A DNA stretch of 46,808 nucleotides from Candidatus Omnitrophota bacterium. Lineage in GTDB: Bacteria > Omnitrophota > Gorgyraeia > Gygaellales > Profunditerraquicolaceae. Position numbers and translations under genes: made by a program. The stretch lies in contig JAPLLZ010000033.1 of the NCBI GenBank assembly GCA_026387265.1, positions 1-46,808 on the forward strand. The letters run 5' to 3'. Every line of letters begins with the position of its first letter. Position 1 is the stretch's first letter. Positions 24,606 through 33,338 of the stretch are shown here, one piece after another. The notes under the pieces are model-generated. The model was not told the DNA's origin and did no database searches. It worked only from the letters and a program-made list of their open reading frames with translations.

Positions 24606-24874
24606 TATTTTTTAATGTTTTTTGGAAAACCGTACTTTTTATAATCAAACCCATTCTGGCCAAGCAAACGAATCATCATGCTGTAGAATGGGGAGGGAAC
24701 ATCGGAGAAAAAAGCAGCCACCACATCCTGTTCTTGCACACAAGATGCACTACGTTTAACCGCAAACTCTTCAGCCTGACGCTTAACCACGGATTCGGCA
24801 ATATGGCGGTGAAAAACAGGAATCTTGGAAATTAAAACTTTGAATTTATTTTCCGTTTCAGCTTCCCAAATCAT
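24605..24874 (-). CDS. PCP_red-like small protein, first gene of the PKS operon
   Basis: An 89-residue protein. The stretch ISKIPVFHRHIAESVVKRQAEEFAVKR and VQEQDVVAAFF resembles the C-terminal PCP_red domain of dark-operative protochlorophyllide reductase subunit B, which also occurs as a stand-alone domain in non-photosynthetic bacteria. Function alone is unknown. It is the first gene behind the palindrome-covered promoter at 24911-24962 and couples to the reductase gene by a 1-nt stop-start overlap. The family call is by pattern memory and moderate. Confidence 0.6.
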   Translation of the reverse strand: MIWEAETENKFKVLISKIPVFHRHIAESVVKRQAEEFAVKRSASCVQEQDVVAAFFSDVPSPFYSMMIRLLGQNGFDYKKYGFPKNIKK

Positions 24875-24910
24875 TTTTACTTTCTTTAAAACCTGCTAAG
24901 AGCTGTTTCT

Positions 24911-24932
24911 ATATAGTAAAATTTTACTATAT
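24911..24932. promoter_or_regulatory. 22-bp perfect palindrome, probable PadR-type operator
   Basis: ATATAGTAAAA followed at once by its exact reverse complement TTTTACTATAT. It directly follows the -10 box of the minus-strand promoter, covering the expected transcription start, the classic place for a repressor. The PadR-family gene at 25019-25534 is the nearest regulator. Confidence 0.78.
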
Positions 24933-24933
24933 A

Positions 24934-24962
24934 ATTTTAGTTAAAATGGGCTTTTTTGTCAA
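24934..24962 (-). promoter_or_regulatory. Sigma70-type promoter of the polyketide operon
   Basis: On the minus strand: TTGACA (24957-24962), a 17-bp spacer and TAAAAT (24934-24939). Consensus -35, near-consensus -10, ideal spacing. It faces the PCP_red-like gene at 24874 and hence the whole cluster. Confidence 0.8.
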
Positions 24963-25018
24963 GGGAATTAATCACCTGACAAATAGAATATAATCCGATA
25001 CTTTTACTCTAAAATAAC

Positions 25019-25534
25019 TTAAATTTTCTTAATCAGTGAGCTCAAAAAACTGGATTCAGCATGTAACAGGCAAAGATTATGCTCCATAATCCGAAGCAGC
25101 GGCAAAGAATTCTTAAGCTTTTTGGAATCCGACATCTCTCTTATTCCAGAAGATATTTTAGCTAAGATTTCTAATCTTTTTTTAAGCCTACGCCGAGCTA
25201 GGGCAGGTTTCATAAAACTTAAAAAATACAAGCTAAGATCCAAAGTAAACTGCGGACGTTTAAAATCTAAAATGTTGCGGTTAAGCAGTAATTCAAAACG
25301 TTTTTTACCTTTAGCGGTTAAGCCGTAAACAAGGCGTGGCGGCCTTTTGCCTTTTATAACTGTATGCTTGGCCAACAGGCCTTTTTTTTCAAGAATTCTT
25401 AAAGGATAATATATTGATTTTAACTGGACACCGGCGAACAAAGCAAGGATTTCGCGGACTTTAACTTTAATTTCATAACCATGTTTTGGGCTTTGCCGCA
25501 GCAGACCTAATAGGATTAACTCCTGGTCAATCAT
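25019..25534 (-). CDS. PadR-family transcriptional regulator
   Basis: A 171-residue winged-helix regulator. [18 protein letters not shown] is the typical PadR N-terminus; [15 protein letters not shown] is the recognition helix and [11 protein letters not shown] the wing. The C-terminal half is helical (dimer and ligand part). PadR proteins usually repress and respond to phenolic or hydrophobic drug-like ligands, fitting a polyketide cluster. It starts inside the end of accA (4-nt overlap) and is followed by the palindrome and promoter at 24911-24962, so it is likely coexpressed with accA and controls the downstream operon. The ligand is unknown. Confidence 0.88.
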   Translation of the reverse strand: MIDQELILLGLLRQSPKHGYEIKVKVREILALFAGVQLKSIYYPLRILEKKGLLAKHTVIKGKRPPRLVYGLTAKGKKRFELLLNRNILDFKRPQFTLDLSLYFLSFMKPALARRRLKKRLEILAKISSGIREMSDSKKLKNSLPLLRIMEHNLCLLHAESSFLSSLIKKI

Positions 25535-26478
25535 CCTGTAACACCCATTGCCCTAAACTTCTTATACCTGGACTTAAGTAATTCCTCTTTACTCAACACA
25601 TCCAATTCTTTAAGATTCCTGACAATTACCTCTTTAACGTTGGCGGCGATTTTCTGCGCATCCCGATGCGCACCTCCTAATGGTTCCGGGACAACTTCAT
25701 CAATTAAACCCATTTTTAAAAGATCCGGCGCGGTAAGCTTTAAAACTTCCGCCGCCTGCGAGGCTTTGGCGCCATCTTTCCAAAGAATTGCCGCGCAGCC
25801 TTCCGGAGAGATAACAGAATAATAGGAATTTTCTAAAACTGCCAGCCGATCCGCTACTCCCACTCCTAAAGCACCACCTGAACCACCTTCTCCGATAACC
25901 ACTGCTACGATCGGAACAGCAAAGCTTATCATTTCCCGTAAATTAAGCGCAATCGCATGTGACTGCCCACGCTCTTCAGCCCCAATCCCCGGATATGCTC
26001 CCGGCGTATCAATAAAAATCACAACCGGCAGACCAAATTCTTCCGCCATTTGCATTACCCGTAGCGCCTTACGGTAACCTTCAGGATGAGCACAACCAAA
26101 ATTACGTTTTAAGTTTTCTTTTGTATCCCGGCCCTTCTGGTGGCCAATCACCATAACCTTCCTTTTATCTATTTTGGCCAGGCCACAGATCATTGCTTTG
26201 TCATCGCTAAACAGCCGATCACCATGTAGCTCTACAAAATCGGACATAATCATACTGATATAATCTAAAGTATACGGCCGCTGGGGATGCCGGGCAAGCT
26301 GAACCTTTTGCCAGGCAGTAAGATTAATATAGGTATCTTTCTTTAATTGCGCCAACTTATCATCGAGCTTTTTAATCTCAGAGGACAAATCAATCTTTTT
26401 TTCAACCATAAAAGATTTGAGCTCTTGGATTTTTTTCTCTAACTCCACAACTGGTTTTTCAAAATCTAGTCCGGCCAT
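25531..26478 (-). CDS. accA: Acetyl-CoA carboxylase carboxyltransferase subunit alpha
   Basis: Transfers CO2 from carboxybiotin to acetyl-CoA, making malonyl-CoA with AccD. The 315 residues show the N-terminal helical part ([11 protein letters not shown]), [13 protein letters not shown], the crotonase-like core [14 protein letters not shown] and [15 protein letters not shown] oxyanion region. AccD, AccB and AccC are not in the window. Malonyl-CoA is the extender unit for type II PKS, so its position next to the cluster regulator may be meaningful, or simply a housekeeping neighbour; the overlap with padR favours coexpression. Confidence 0.96.
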   Translation of the reverse strand: MAGLDFEKPVVELEKKIQELKSFMVEKKIDLSSEIKKLDDKLAQLKKDTYINLTAWQKVQLARHPQRPYTLDYISMIMSDFVELHGDRLFSDDKAMICGLAKIDKRKVMVIGHQKGRDTKENLKRNFGCAHPEGYRKALRVMQMAEEFGLPVVIFIDTPGAYPGIGAEERGQSHAIALNLREMISFAVPIVAVVIGEGGSGGALGVGVADRLAVLENSYYSVISPEGCAAILWKDGAKASQAAEVLKLTAPDLLKMGLIDEVVPEPLGGAHRDAQKIAANVKEVIVRNLKELDVLSKEELLKSRYKKFRAMGVTG

Positions 26479-26483
26479 AAGTA

Positions 26484-27293
26484 TTATTCAATTATAGTAA
26501 CTTCTGTGCCTACGGGGATAATTGTATACAACTCTTCCACCTCAGCATTACTCATACGCACACAGCCTTGAGTAACCTGTTTACCTAATTCTTTCGGTTC
26601 AACCGTCCCATGAATCCCATAACCTGCTAAATCAAACCCCATCCAGCGCGTACCTAAAACATTTTCCGTGCTTTCCGGAGGCACTACCGCGCCGGCCTTA
26701 AACCAGGTGGGGTTGGCAAGTTTATTCACAATTTTAAATGTACCTACGGGCGTAGAGTTATTTTTCCCCGTGGATACAATATAAGTTTTGATTATTTCTT
26801 CATTATTTTTAAGCAATAATATGTTTTGGGATTTATCCACTAAAATATTAAACGGCACACTCCAAATTTTAATCTTGCGTCCGGGAATGATTAAAGAATC
26901 GTTAATATTATTGCTTTTCATAAGAAGTTCAGTGGTAGTTTTATGCTCGCGGGCAATTTTATTTAAGGTGTCTCCCGGACGGATTTGGTAAATTATACTT
27001 TTGGGAGTAAGTACGGGAGAAAATAACAATTTAATGTTAATATCTTCTGTTTTCTTCTGCCAGTCCATTACTTCCGGGGATTCCGGAAAATCATTTACTA
27101 ATTTTTGGTAAAGTAACTTTGCTTCTAGAATGCTGCCCTTGGCTTCAAGTTGGCGCGCTTGAGCCGATAAGGAACGTACTGATGAATGACTGACTGCATG
27201 CGCAACCTTATTTATTTTTTTACTGCTTAAAAGAATGGCCATGCCGGCAATCGCCACCACGACGATAATTAAAATTAAAACTATTTTTTTCAC
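26484..27293 (-). CDS. L,D-transpeptidase (YkuD) with LysM domain
   Basis: Crosslinks peptidoglycan 3-3 or attaches proteins to it. An N-terminal membrane anchor ([19 protein letters not shown]) puts it in the periplasm; a TPR-like helix pair follows ([17 protein letters not shown]), then LysM ([19 protein letters not shown]) for glycan binding, then the YkuD domain with HGTVEP and the catalytic SHGC-type motif QGCVRMSN. I prefer GTG at 27293 after GGGGG over the TTG two codons earlier. Upstream genes encode a PAP2-like membrane protein and a coiled-coil membrane protein, all on the same strand. Confidence 0.92.
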   Translation of the reverse strand: MKKIVLILIIVVVAIAGMAILLSSKKINKVAHAVSHSSVRSLSAQARQLEAKGSILEAKLLYQKLVNDFPESPEVMDWQKKTEDINIKLLFSPVLTPKSIIYQIRPGDTLNKIAREHKTTTELLMKSNNINDSLIIPGRKIKIWSVPFNILVDKSQNILLLKNNEEIIKTYIVSTGKNNSTPVGTFKIVNKLANPTWFKAGAVVPPESTENVLGTRWMGFDLAGYGIHGTVEPKELGKQVTQGCVRMSNAEVEELYTIIPVGTEVTIIE

Positions 27294-27316
27294 TTCCAAC
27301 CCCCTATTCGTTTTTC

Positions 27317-27766
27317 CTAGGTCCGTAATACCAAAGCAATTACCACGCCTAACAATAAACCCACAATTACTTCTACCGGAGTATGGCCGATAAGTTCGCG
27401 CAAGCGTGTCTGTTGAATTTTACCACGCCAATAGATATCCTCCATAATCGTATTTAAAATACTGGCTTGCTTGCCTGTAGAGCGGCGTACTCCCTGGGCA
27501 TCAAACATAACAACAATCGCAAAAGCAAAAGCCAGGGCAAAATAAACGCTGTCAAACCCGCATTCTAAGCCGATACTTGTGCCCAAAGATGCCGCCCCAG
27601 CTGCATGCGCAGAAGGCATTCCTCCGCTTCCAATAAATAAACGGAAATCAAACTTCTTCTTACGGAACACCCCAATTACCACCTTAATCGTCTGGGCAAT
27701 TAACCAGGCGGAAATAGTGGACATTAAAATCTTATTGCGGTATATTTCGGTAAAAAATTCTTTCAT
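27317..27766 (-). CDS. Divergent PAP2-family membrane protein (DUF212)
   Basis: A 149-residue protein with four or so hydrophobic segments and the DUF212/acid-phosphatase-like signature GGMPSAHAAGAASL plus GHTPVEVIVG, both holding the His residues of the PAP2 active site. Likely a small lipid-phosphate phosphatase (for example undecaprenyl or phosphatidylglycerol phosphate recycling); the reaction is not known for this divergent branch. FDAQGVRRSTGKQA is a conserved family block. Located between the L,D-transpeptidase and a coiled-coil protein. Confidence 0.88.
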   Translation of the reverse strand: MKEFFTEIYRNKILMSTISAWLIAQTIKVVIGVFRKKKFDFRLFIGSGGMPSAHAAGAASLGTSIGLECGFDSVYFALAFAFAIVVMFDAQGVRRSTGKQASILNTIMEDIYWRGKIQQTRLRELIGHTPVEVIVGLLLGVVIALVLRT

Positions 27767-27798
27767 TGTTCTTTAGGTTTTGCCGGTTCCGCATAATC

Positions 27799-28377
27799 CT
27801 ACATAGACTTACCAGGAACAGGTGTAACTTCAATCTTTACTTTTTCAGATGTTAAATGCCCATCCTTAATTAGAAAACCGCGGTTACCCTCTATCTGCCA
27901 CCCAGCACCTTTACGCTTACTAGCTTTTAATTCCTTGATCGCCTTCTTTAATTCCGCAACCGAGCCCATTTTAACCTTAAACTGTTCATTCTCCACATAA
28001 ATACGTTTATGAATATCAATAAGCGCCCTGTTCTCCGCTTTCAATATCTCAAATTTAGCATTTATATCTCCAAGTTCGTCCTGGATTTTTGTGTTTTCCT
28101 GAAAAAAGCGCCTTATTCTTCCTTTGCTGGCAATTAAGTAGGCCTTGAGATTTACGTTTCTCTGCGTTAATTGCTCATTAAGCTTTTGCTCTTTCTCCAG
28201 TTTCTGCAATAGGTTTTGTTTCTGTTGAGTTAAGACGGAAATTTCACTCTGCGCCTGAGTTAAATTATCCTCAAGCCTAAATCTTGCTCTTAGTTCGCTT
28301 GCATACCTGATTACACTAAAAATAGTGATTCCTAATAACAAAATGAGCGCCAGGTTCTTAATCGTGTCTTTGGTCAT
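27799..28377 (-). CDS. Membrane-anchored coiled-coil protein
   Basis: A 192-residue protein with one N-terminal membrane segment (LALILLLGITIFSVI) and a long heptad-rich coiled coil (about residues 30-150; LTQAQSEISVLTQQKQ...). The C-terminus is short and basic, ending in a beta-like VKIEVTPVPG. No enzymatic motif. Likely exposed to the periplasm as a scaffold near the cell-wall genes. Function not recognised. Confidence 0.7.
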   Translation of the reverse strand: MTKDTIKNLALILLLGITIFSVIRYASELRARFRLEDNLTQAQSEISVLTQQKQNLLQKLEKEQKLNEQLTQRNVNLKAYLIASKGRIRRFFQENTKIQDELGDINAKFEILKAENRALIDIHKRIYVENEQFKVKMGSVAELKKAIKELKASKRKGAGWQIEGNRGFLIKDGHLTSEKVKIEVTPVPGKSM

Positions 28378-28421
28378 AGGGTTATATTATATATTCCCCC
28401 ACCTAAAAAGCAAGGTATTTT

Positions 28422-28500
28422 AATGAAGCCACAACTTAGCGAGCGACAGCGAAGCTAAGTTGTTTGGCCGAATTAATCCTTGACCGCTAAGCGGTCAAGG
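28422..28500. repeat. Structured repeat, conserved-loop family, copy B
   Basis: A core beginning AATGAAGCCACAACTTAGCG and ending TTTGGCCGAATT, with a perfect 10-bp stem ACAACTTAGC/GCTAAGTTGT around GAGCGACAGCGAA, then after 3 nt a hairpin CCTTGACCGC-TAA-GCGGTCAAGG. Partner of 11625-11701. It lies upstream of yifB. Confidence 0.78.
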
Positions 28501-28565
28501 ATCTACCTTAAAACGCGGTTAGATTACCTATCCCTACACGTCTATTACCTTAAGAGGGGGTAAAC

Positions 28566-30102
28566 ATGATCGCTAAAACTTATAGTTTTGGGTTATTGGG
28601 GCTGGAAACCTATCCGGTAGAGATAGAAATTGATGTCACTAACGGTTTACCGGTAATCAACCTGGTTGGGCTGGCGGACACCGCAATCAAGGAAAGCAAA
28701 GAAAGAGTGCGTTCAGCCATTAAAAATTCGGGATTCCAATGGCCCGTCCAAAGAATAACCGTAAATCTGGCCCCTTCTGACATTAAAAAAGAGGGTGCTT
28801 GTTTTGACCTAGCCATTGCCCTGGGTATTCTAGGAGCAACCGGTCAAATTAATAAGGACTGCCTTAAAAGCTACTCCTTTCTGGGAGAATTATCATTAGA
28901 TGGACAATTGCGGCCGGTTCATGGCGTGCTGGCCATAAGCTTAACTTTGGCTAAATCCCCAATTAAAAACCTTATTCTCCCTGAAGAAAACGCTCAGGAA
29001 GCAGCAATTATAACCGAAATCTCTGCCTGGCCGTTAAGAAGCTTAAAAGAAGTAGTGCAATTTTTAGCCGACCCTCAATCCCGGCAACCTCTAAAATTAG
29101 AGATTAACCAGATTCTTAAGGACAGTGGAAATTACACTCTGGATTTTTCCGAAGTTAAAGGCCAATTTTTTGCAAAAAGAGCGCTGGAGGTAGCAGTATC
29201 CGGAGGGCATAATATCCTTCTTATGGGACCTCCCGGAGCAGGCAAGACTATGCTCGCAAAAAGAATCCCCACAATTATGCCGGATTTAAATTTGGAAGAA
29301 GCTTTGGAAGTAACCAAGATCCATTCAGTAATAGGAACATTACCCCCAGGAAGGTCTCATGAGTATCCGGCCATTCCGTAGCCCACACCATACTATCTCA
29401 AATATTGCCCTAGTTGGAGGCGGCTCAATTCCGCAGCCTGGCGAGATAAGCCTGGCACATCAGGGCGTATTGTTCTTGGACGAACTTCCCGAGTTCCATC
29501 GCGATTCCTTAGAAGCACTAAGGCAGCCGCTAGAAGATGGTGTTATACGCGTGTCTCGGATAAAAAAATCCCTTACCTTTCCTGCTTCCATTATGTTAGT
29601 AGCCGCAATGAATCCCTGCAAGTGCGGGCGCTATTACGACCTTAAATCTTCTTGCCGGTGCTCAACGAGCGAAGTTTATAAATATCGCTCTAAAATATCC
29701 GGACCTTTGTTAGATAGAATAGATATTCACATTGAGGTACCGGCGGCAAAGTATCAAGAACTGTCCAGTAATTTGCCTGCTGAAAGTTCGGCACAAATTA
29801 AGGAAAGGGTTAATAAAACACGCGCAATTCAAAGGAAGCGGCTTAAAAATGAAGGTATCATGTGTAATGCTTTAATGAATCATAAACAGGTGAAAAAATT
29901 CTGTGTTTTGGGTAAAGAGGAAGGCGAGCTACTAAAATTGGCAATGGCAGAGCTGAATTTTAGCGCTCGCGCCTATGACAAAATATTGAAAGTATCCAGG
30001 ACGGTCGCGGATTTAGCGGGAAACGAAGATATCAAAACAGAGCATCTTTCAGAGGCAATACAATATAGAACTTTGGATAGAGAAATTACAGGAAAGGTGT
30101 AA
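28566..30102 (+). pseudogene. yifB: YifB/ComM-family AAA+ ATPase (Mg-chelatase-like), one frameshift
   Basis: The two track ORFs are one gene: the first gives the N-terminal Lon-like domain and Walker A ([15 protein letters not shown]), the second the [14 protein letters not shown] motif, Walker B (VLFLDELPEF) and the C-terminal domain. The break is near 29360-29366, in the TCTCATGAGT stretch; removing one base yields 511 residues, normal for the family. ComM/YifB proteins are hexameric helicases helping branch migration of DNA taken up by natural transformation. A strong GAGGGGG site precedes ATG 28566. It is one of the few plus-strand genes. Sequencing error or true decay cannot be separated here. 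Confidence 0.85.
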
Positions 30103-30129
30103 TTTCCTATTATCTGTAAGTTTTGTGTG

Positions 30130-31377
30130 TCATGGCGATTTTACCATTTTTATAATTTTAGGCAAGTATCCAGAATTATAATTGTAGTAGTAGTAAAATA
30201 TATCCGGATACTTTCTTATAAGTTTTATGCACGCCTTTGGCATAGCATTCAATGTTGACCGACAGCTAGAATTTATTTTTTTAGACAAAAATAGATCTTT
30301 CTTATAATTAAAGTAAACCTCGGATTGGTTAGCGGGCGTTAAAGCATGCAGCTGAGTATATATCCCCTTTGATTTTAAATAGTAAGATAAAATCTTGGTA
30401 TGATAAAAATCTGCTGGTGTTTCAAAAGGAAATAAATAAATAAAAGAAGCCACAACGCTTTTAATGTACTTTTTTGATAAAAATAGTGTTTTGATTGCTT
30501 CTTCAATAGTAAATCCTTTCTTTATTTTCTTCAATATTACATTAGAACCCGACTCAACTCCGTAATATATTGATTTACATCCGCTTTTTGACATTGTACT
30601 GAGTAATTCTTCATCGATTAAACCAACTCTGCCATAGCAATCCCAGGTTATGTTGGGCATTTGCGATCGAAGCAATTTACAAAATTCAAATACTCTTTTT
30701 TTGTTGATCACAAATATTAATTTTATTTCTTCCACTACTGAATTCAGGTCTCTATAAATAACTTTTTTTGGAGATACCGGACGGCTATCGCAAAAGGTAC
30801 ACAAATAAGGACAACCAAAAGAAGTAAAGATCGGAAAGTTATTATACCGCCAAATGTTATCTATACGCTGATATGCCGGAGTATCGGGTATATTCAAATA
30901 AAACCCCTTGTAGTAGTTGCTTACTATATGATTGTTTTGTTTATAAACTAACCCGTCAATATCATTTAGCCTATGGCTACCGGCTTGGATCCTTTTAATG
31001 AGTTTGGGTAAAACACCAACCCCGCATCCTTTTATTATGAAATTAACGAAATTGAATTTAGCGATTATTTCTTCGGCAACTTCTGTCGGCCCTACACCTC
31101 CTAAAATAATAATTTTTTTAGGGAATCTCTTCTTAAGTTTATCTAAAGCACCGATTACATAGGGAAGTAAATCTGACCAGCAACCAATGGCAACGATATC
31201 ACTTGAGTCGCTTAAGAAAGAATAAAGCTTATCTAAGTCATAGCCATTTTTATAGAATGGATAAATTTTAAGGTCGAACTTGAGATTCTCTTTTTCTAGC
31301 CCAGAGGCAAGATAAAGGGCTCCTAAAGGGACGCCGCGAGATTCATATTGAAACTGAATAAGGGTAAAATTATCCAT
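30130..31377 (-). CDS. B12-binding-domain radical SAM protein
   Basis: A 415-residue enzyme. The N-terminal cobalamin-binding-like domain (about 1-140) has VAIGCWSDLLP and IIILGGVGPTEVAEEI; the radical SAM motif is FGCPYLCTFCDSR (about 190-205); CYGRVGLIDEELL and GVESGSNVILKKIKKG are later barrel strands. Such proteins mostly modify lipids, hopanoids, peptides or natural products. The start is poorly supported: no ribosome-binding site is seen, and the N-terminus is slightly short. Convergent with yifB and followed upstream by another radical SAM gene, opening the envelope-gene block. Confidence 0.85.
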   Translation of the reverse strand: MDNFTLIQFQYESRGVPLGALYLASGLEKENLKFDLKIYPFYKNGYDLDKLYSFLSDSSDIVAIGCWSDLLPYVIGALDKLKKRFPKKIIILGGVGPTEVAEEIIAKFNFVNFIIKGCGVGVLPKLIKRIQAGSHRLNDIDGLVYKQNNHIVSNYYKGFYLNIPDTPAYQRIDNIWRYNNFPIFTSFGCPYLCTFCDSRPVSPKKVIYRDLNSVVEEIKLIFVINKKRVFEFCKLLRSQMPNITWDCYGRVGLIDEELLSTMSKSGCKSIYYGVESGSNVILKKIKKGFTIEEAIKTLFLSKKYIKSVVASFIYLFPFETPADFYHTKILSYYLKSKGIYTQLHALTPANQSEVYFNYKKDLFLSKKINSSCRSTLNAMPKACIKLIRKYPDIFYYYYNYNSGYLPKIIKMVKSP

Positions 31378-31530
31378 TAGATTTTGATAAATTAAAATTT
31401 AATTTTTGAAAGTTTCCAGCGCTGTCGTCGGCCGGGCGCAAAGCCAAGAGATTTAAGTTAAACATATCGCAGAAGTTATTCCATACCGTTGCCTTGGCCG
31501 TAATTTTGGCCATAATTCGCAGGGTGTTTT

Positions 31531-32505
31531 TTATACAAAGTTTTCTAACCTATCTTCTAGTTTAAATGCTTTTAAGGTATGCCCTAAACAGCCTCCGGAA
31601 CAATAATCCAACCTTAGGTATTCACACCGTAAACAACCGTTAGTTGCGCCTACTTGACGGAAAGCCTTAAATTTTGTTTGGTAAAACTTAATCACCGCCT
31701 GTAAATCTTTAAAATCAGTTAGTTTCTTATTCCACATTCTGGATGTCGCAAAACAATGCCACAATTTTAAATCCGGTCCTACATCAATCGGTGGCGGACA
31801 ACTAGAAATTAATGTGGTTCTCAACCGGATAAGCTTCCCCAACTGTTCATCAGTAAAACTGCACAACGTAAAACCGCAATCAAAAGTAAATGAAATACCC
31901 GTCAAGCGATGTTTTTCAATAAAATTCACTATTTTTTCGGAAACTTTTGGATAATCTGCAAGCTCAATGTACTTATTGTTACCGCCAAATATGGGAACAG
32001 CCATACCTAGTCTTATAATTTTTTCAAGATTGTATTTTTGTATAAAATCTACCAGAAAATCCAGATCATTATCTAACTTATAGATATTAAAACCTAACCT
32101 CATCCGCTTACGCAGTAATCCGGCAGTTCTGTTAATGATGGACCACTGCTTTTTGGTATAACTTTCCGGTGAATTGAGATTAAGCAGCACATTGCACTTA
32201 CGCGCCTGGATTCCTTTGAGGAATGTAGAATTATCTCTATCCATTAATCCATTGGTAAATATGGTTACGCCTAATCCTGCTTGAATAACCATGGCCATTG
32301 CTTTTTTAAATTCAGGGTGCAGCGTCGGCTCTCCCCCCAAGATTCCCACGCGAGTTTCTTTGGATTGTTTCAAAAAATCAATGATTACGCTTAATTCTTT
32401 TAATTTAATATAATTAGGATGCAATTTTTTTTCTAATGCCGGCTCTTCCTTGGCAAAACAATAGGGGCAACTTTGATTACAGAAATTAGTAAATAATATA
32501 TTCAT
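31531..32505 (-). CDS. Radical SAM protein with SPASM-like C-terminus
   Basis: A 324-residue enzyme. The [4Fe-4S] motif is unusually close to the start: TNFCNQSCPYCFAKEE; GGEPTLHPEF follows for SAM binding. The C-terminal GCLRCEYLRLDYCSGGCLGH cluster of cysteines resembles SPASM/twitch auxiliary cluster sites of peptide- and protein-modifying radical SAM enzymes. GGGGG lies just before ATG 32505. No obvious precursor peptide gene was found nearby, although the 32506-32682 gap was read for one. The substrate is unknown. Confidence 0.85.
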   Translation of the reverse strand: MNILFTNFCNQSCPYCFAKEEPALEKKLHPNYIKLKELSVIIDFLKQSKETRVGILGGEPTLHPEFKKAMAMVIQAGLGVTIFTNGLMDRDNSTFLKGIQARKCNVLLNLNSPESYTKKQWSIINRTAGLLRKRMRLGFNIYKLDNDLDFLVDFIQKYNLEKIIRLGMAVPIFGGNNKYIELADYPKVSEKIVNFIEKHRLTGISFTFDCGFTLCSFTDEQLGKLIRLRTTLISSCPPPIDVGPDLKLWHCFATSRMWNKKLTDFKDLQAVIKFYQTKFKAFRQVGATNGCLRCEYLRLDYCSGGCLGHTLKAFKLEDRLENFV

Positions 32506-32682
32506 ATTTCCCCCATCAGAAACATAAACTTATTAACTTCTCAAACTACACAATCACTTTTTAAATCAATGTTTCTATGCTATCACACATAACTAGGTTT
32601 TAAAATATCTTGTTTGGCCTAGAAAGGTTACCAACAGCCAACATTACGCTACCGCTATTTAACCACCAAAGATAAACTACGC

Positions 32683-33270
32683 TTAACATTCAGGTGCTTT
32701 TTTTTCAATGATTTTTTTTGCATAAAAAATACGGAAAACGCAGCCGATATGTGTAAACAAACCAATACTCAATAAAACAAAGGTAAGCAGGTCATATTTT
32801 AAAAACCATACTGGTTTAATGGCTGCCCCGATCAAACCAATGATTAAAACTATATTCCTGTCTGCCATATCCCCGATTGCCGGCCAATCATGATCATCAA
32901 TGGGGACACACATAGCGGCCCTGGCTTTGGCAAAACTGATTAAAAGCGAACCGGATAATGCGAAAAATGCCTCCAAAGGATAACCTCCCAATACAAATCC
33001 AAAATAGAAGATTACCTCTCTGTATCGATCAACTAACGCATCTATATAATCTCCGAATTTACTCGCCTTCAACGCCAAGCGGGCACAGGCTCCATCCAAT
33101 AGATCAAAAATCAGCGAGATCGACGCCAATAACGCTGCCCATAAATATGATTCTTTTACAATAAAAACTGCTGCAATCAAAGCAGGCAATAGTGATAAAA
33201 GGCTTATCCAATTGGGATGAATGTTTATTTTTTTACAAAGACTAAAATAAGGATATTTCAATAACTGCAT
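32683..33270 (-). CDS. CDP-alcohol phosphatidyltransferase
   Basis: Transfers a phosphatidyl or similar group from a CDP-alcohol to an acceptor alcohol, at the membrane. The full signature DG(x)2AR(x)8G(x)3D(x)3D is visible in DGACARLALKASKFGDYIDALVD, so it is likely active. About six hydrophobic helices, 195 residues. The product (phosphatidylglycerol-P, phosphatidylinositol-P-like or a polar head group) cannot be told. Next to a methyltransferase and a GT39 glycosyltransferase, suggesting lipid or glycan modification. Confidence 0.92.
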   Translation of the reverse strand: MQLLKYPYFSLCKKINIHPNWISLLSLLPALIAAVFIVKESYLWAALLASISLIFDLLDGACARLALKASKFGDYIDALVDRYREVIFYFGFVLGGYPLEAFFALSGSLLISFAKARAAMCVPIDDHDWPAIGDMADRNIVLIIGLIGAAIKPVWFLKYDLLTFVLLSIGLFTHIGCVFRIFYAKKIIEKKAPEC

Positions 33271-33338
33271 CTTTTGAACTTCCCGTTTCGTCCTTTTGTA
33301 AGGTATTTTCTATAATAAAAACCTAACATAACCTCGCC

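Noticed and set aside
31378-31530. RiPP precursor peptide near the radical SAM/SPASM gene
   Set aside because: I read this gap and 32506-32682 on both strands and saw no short ORF with a good start site and Cys-rich or repeat core.
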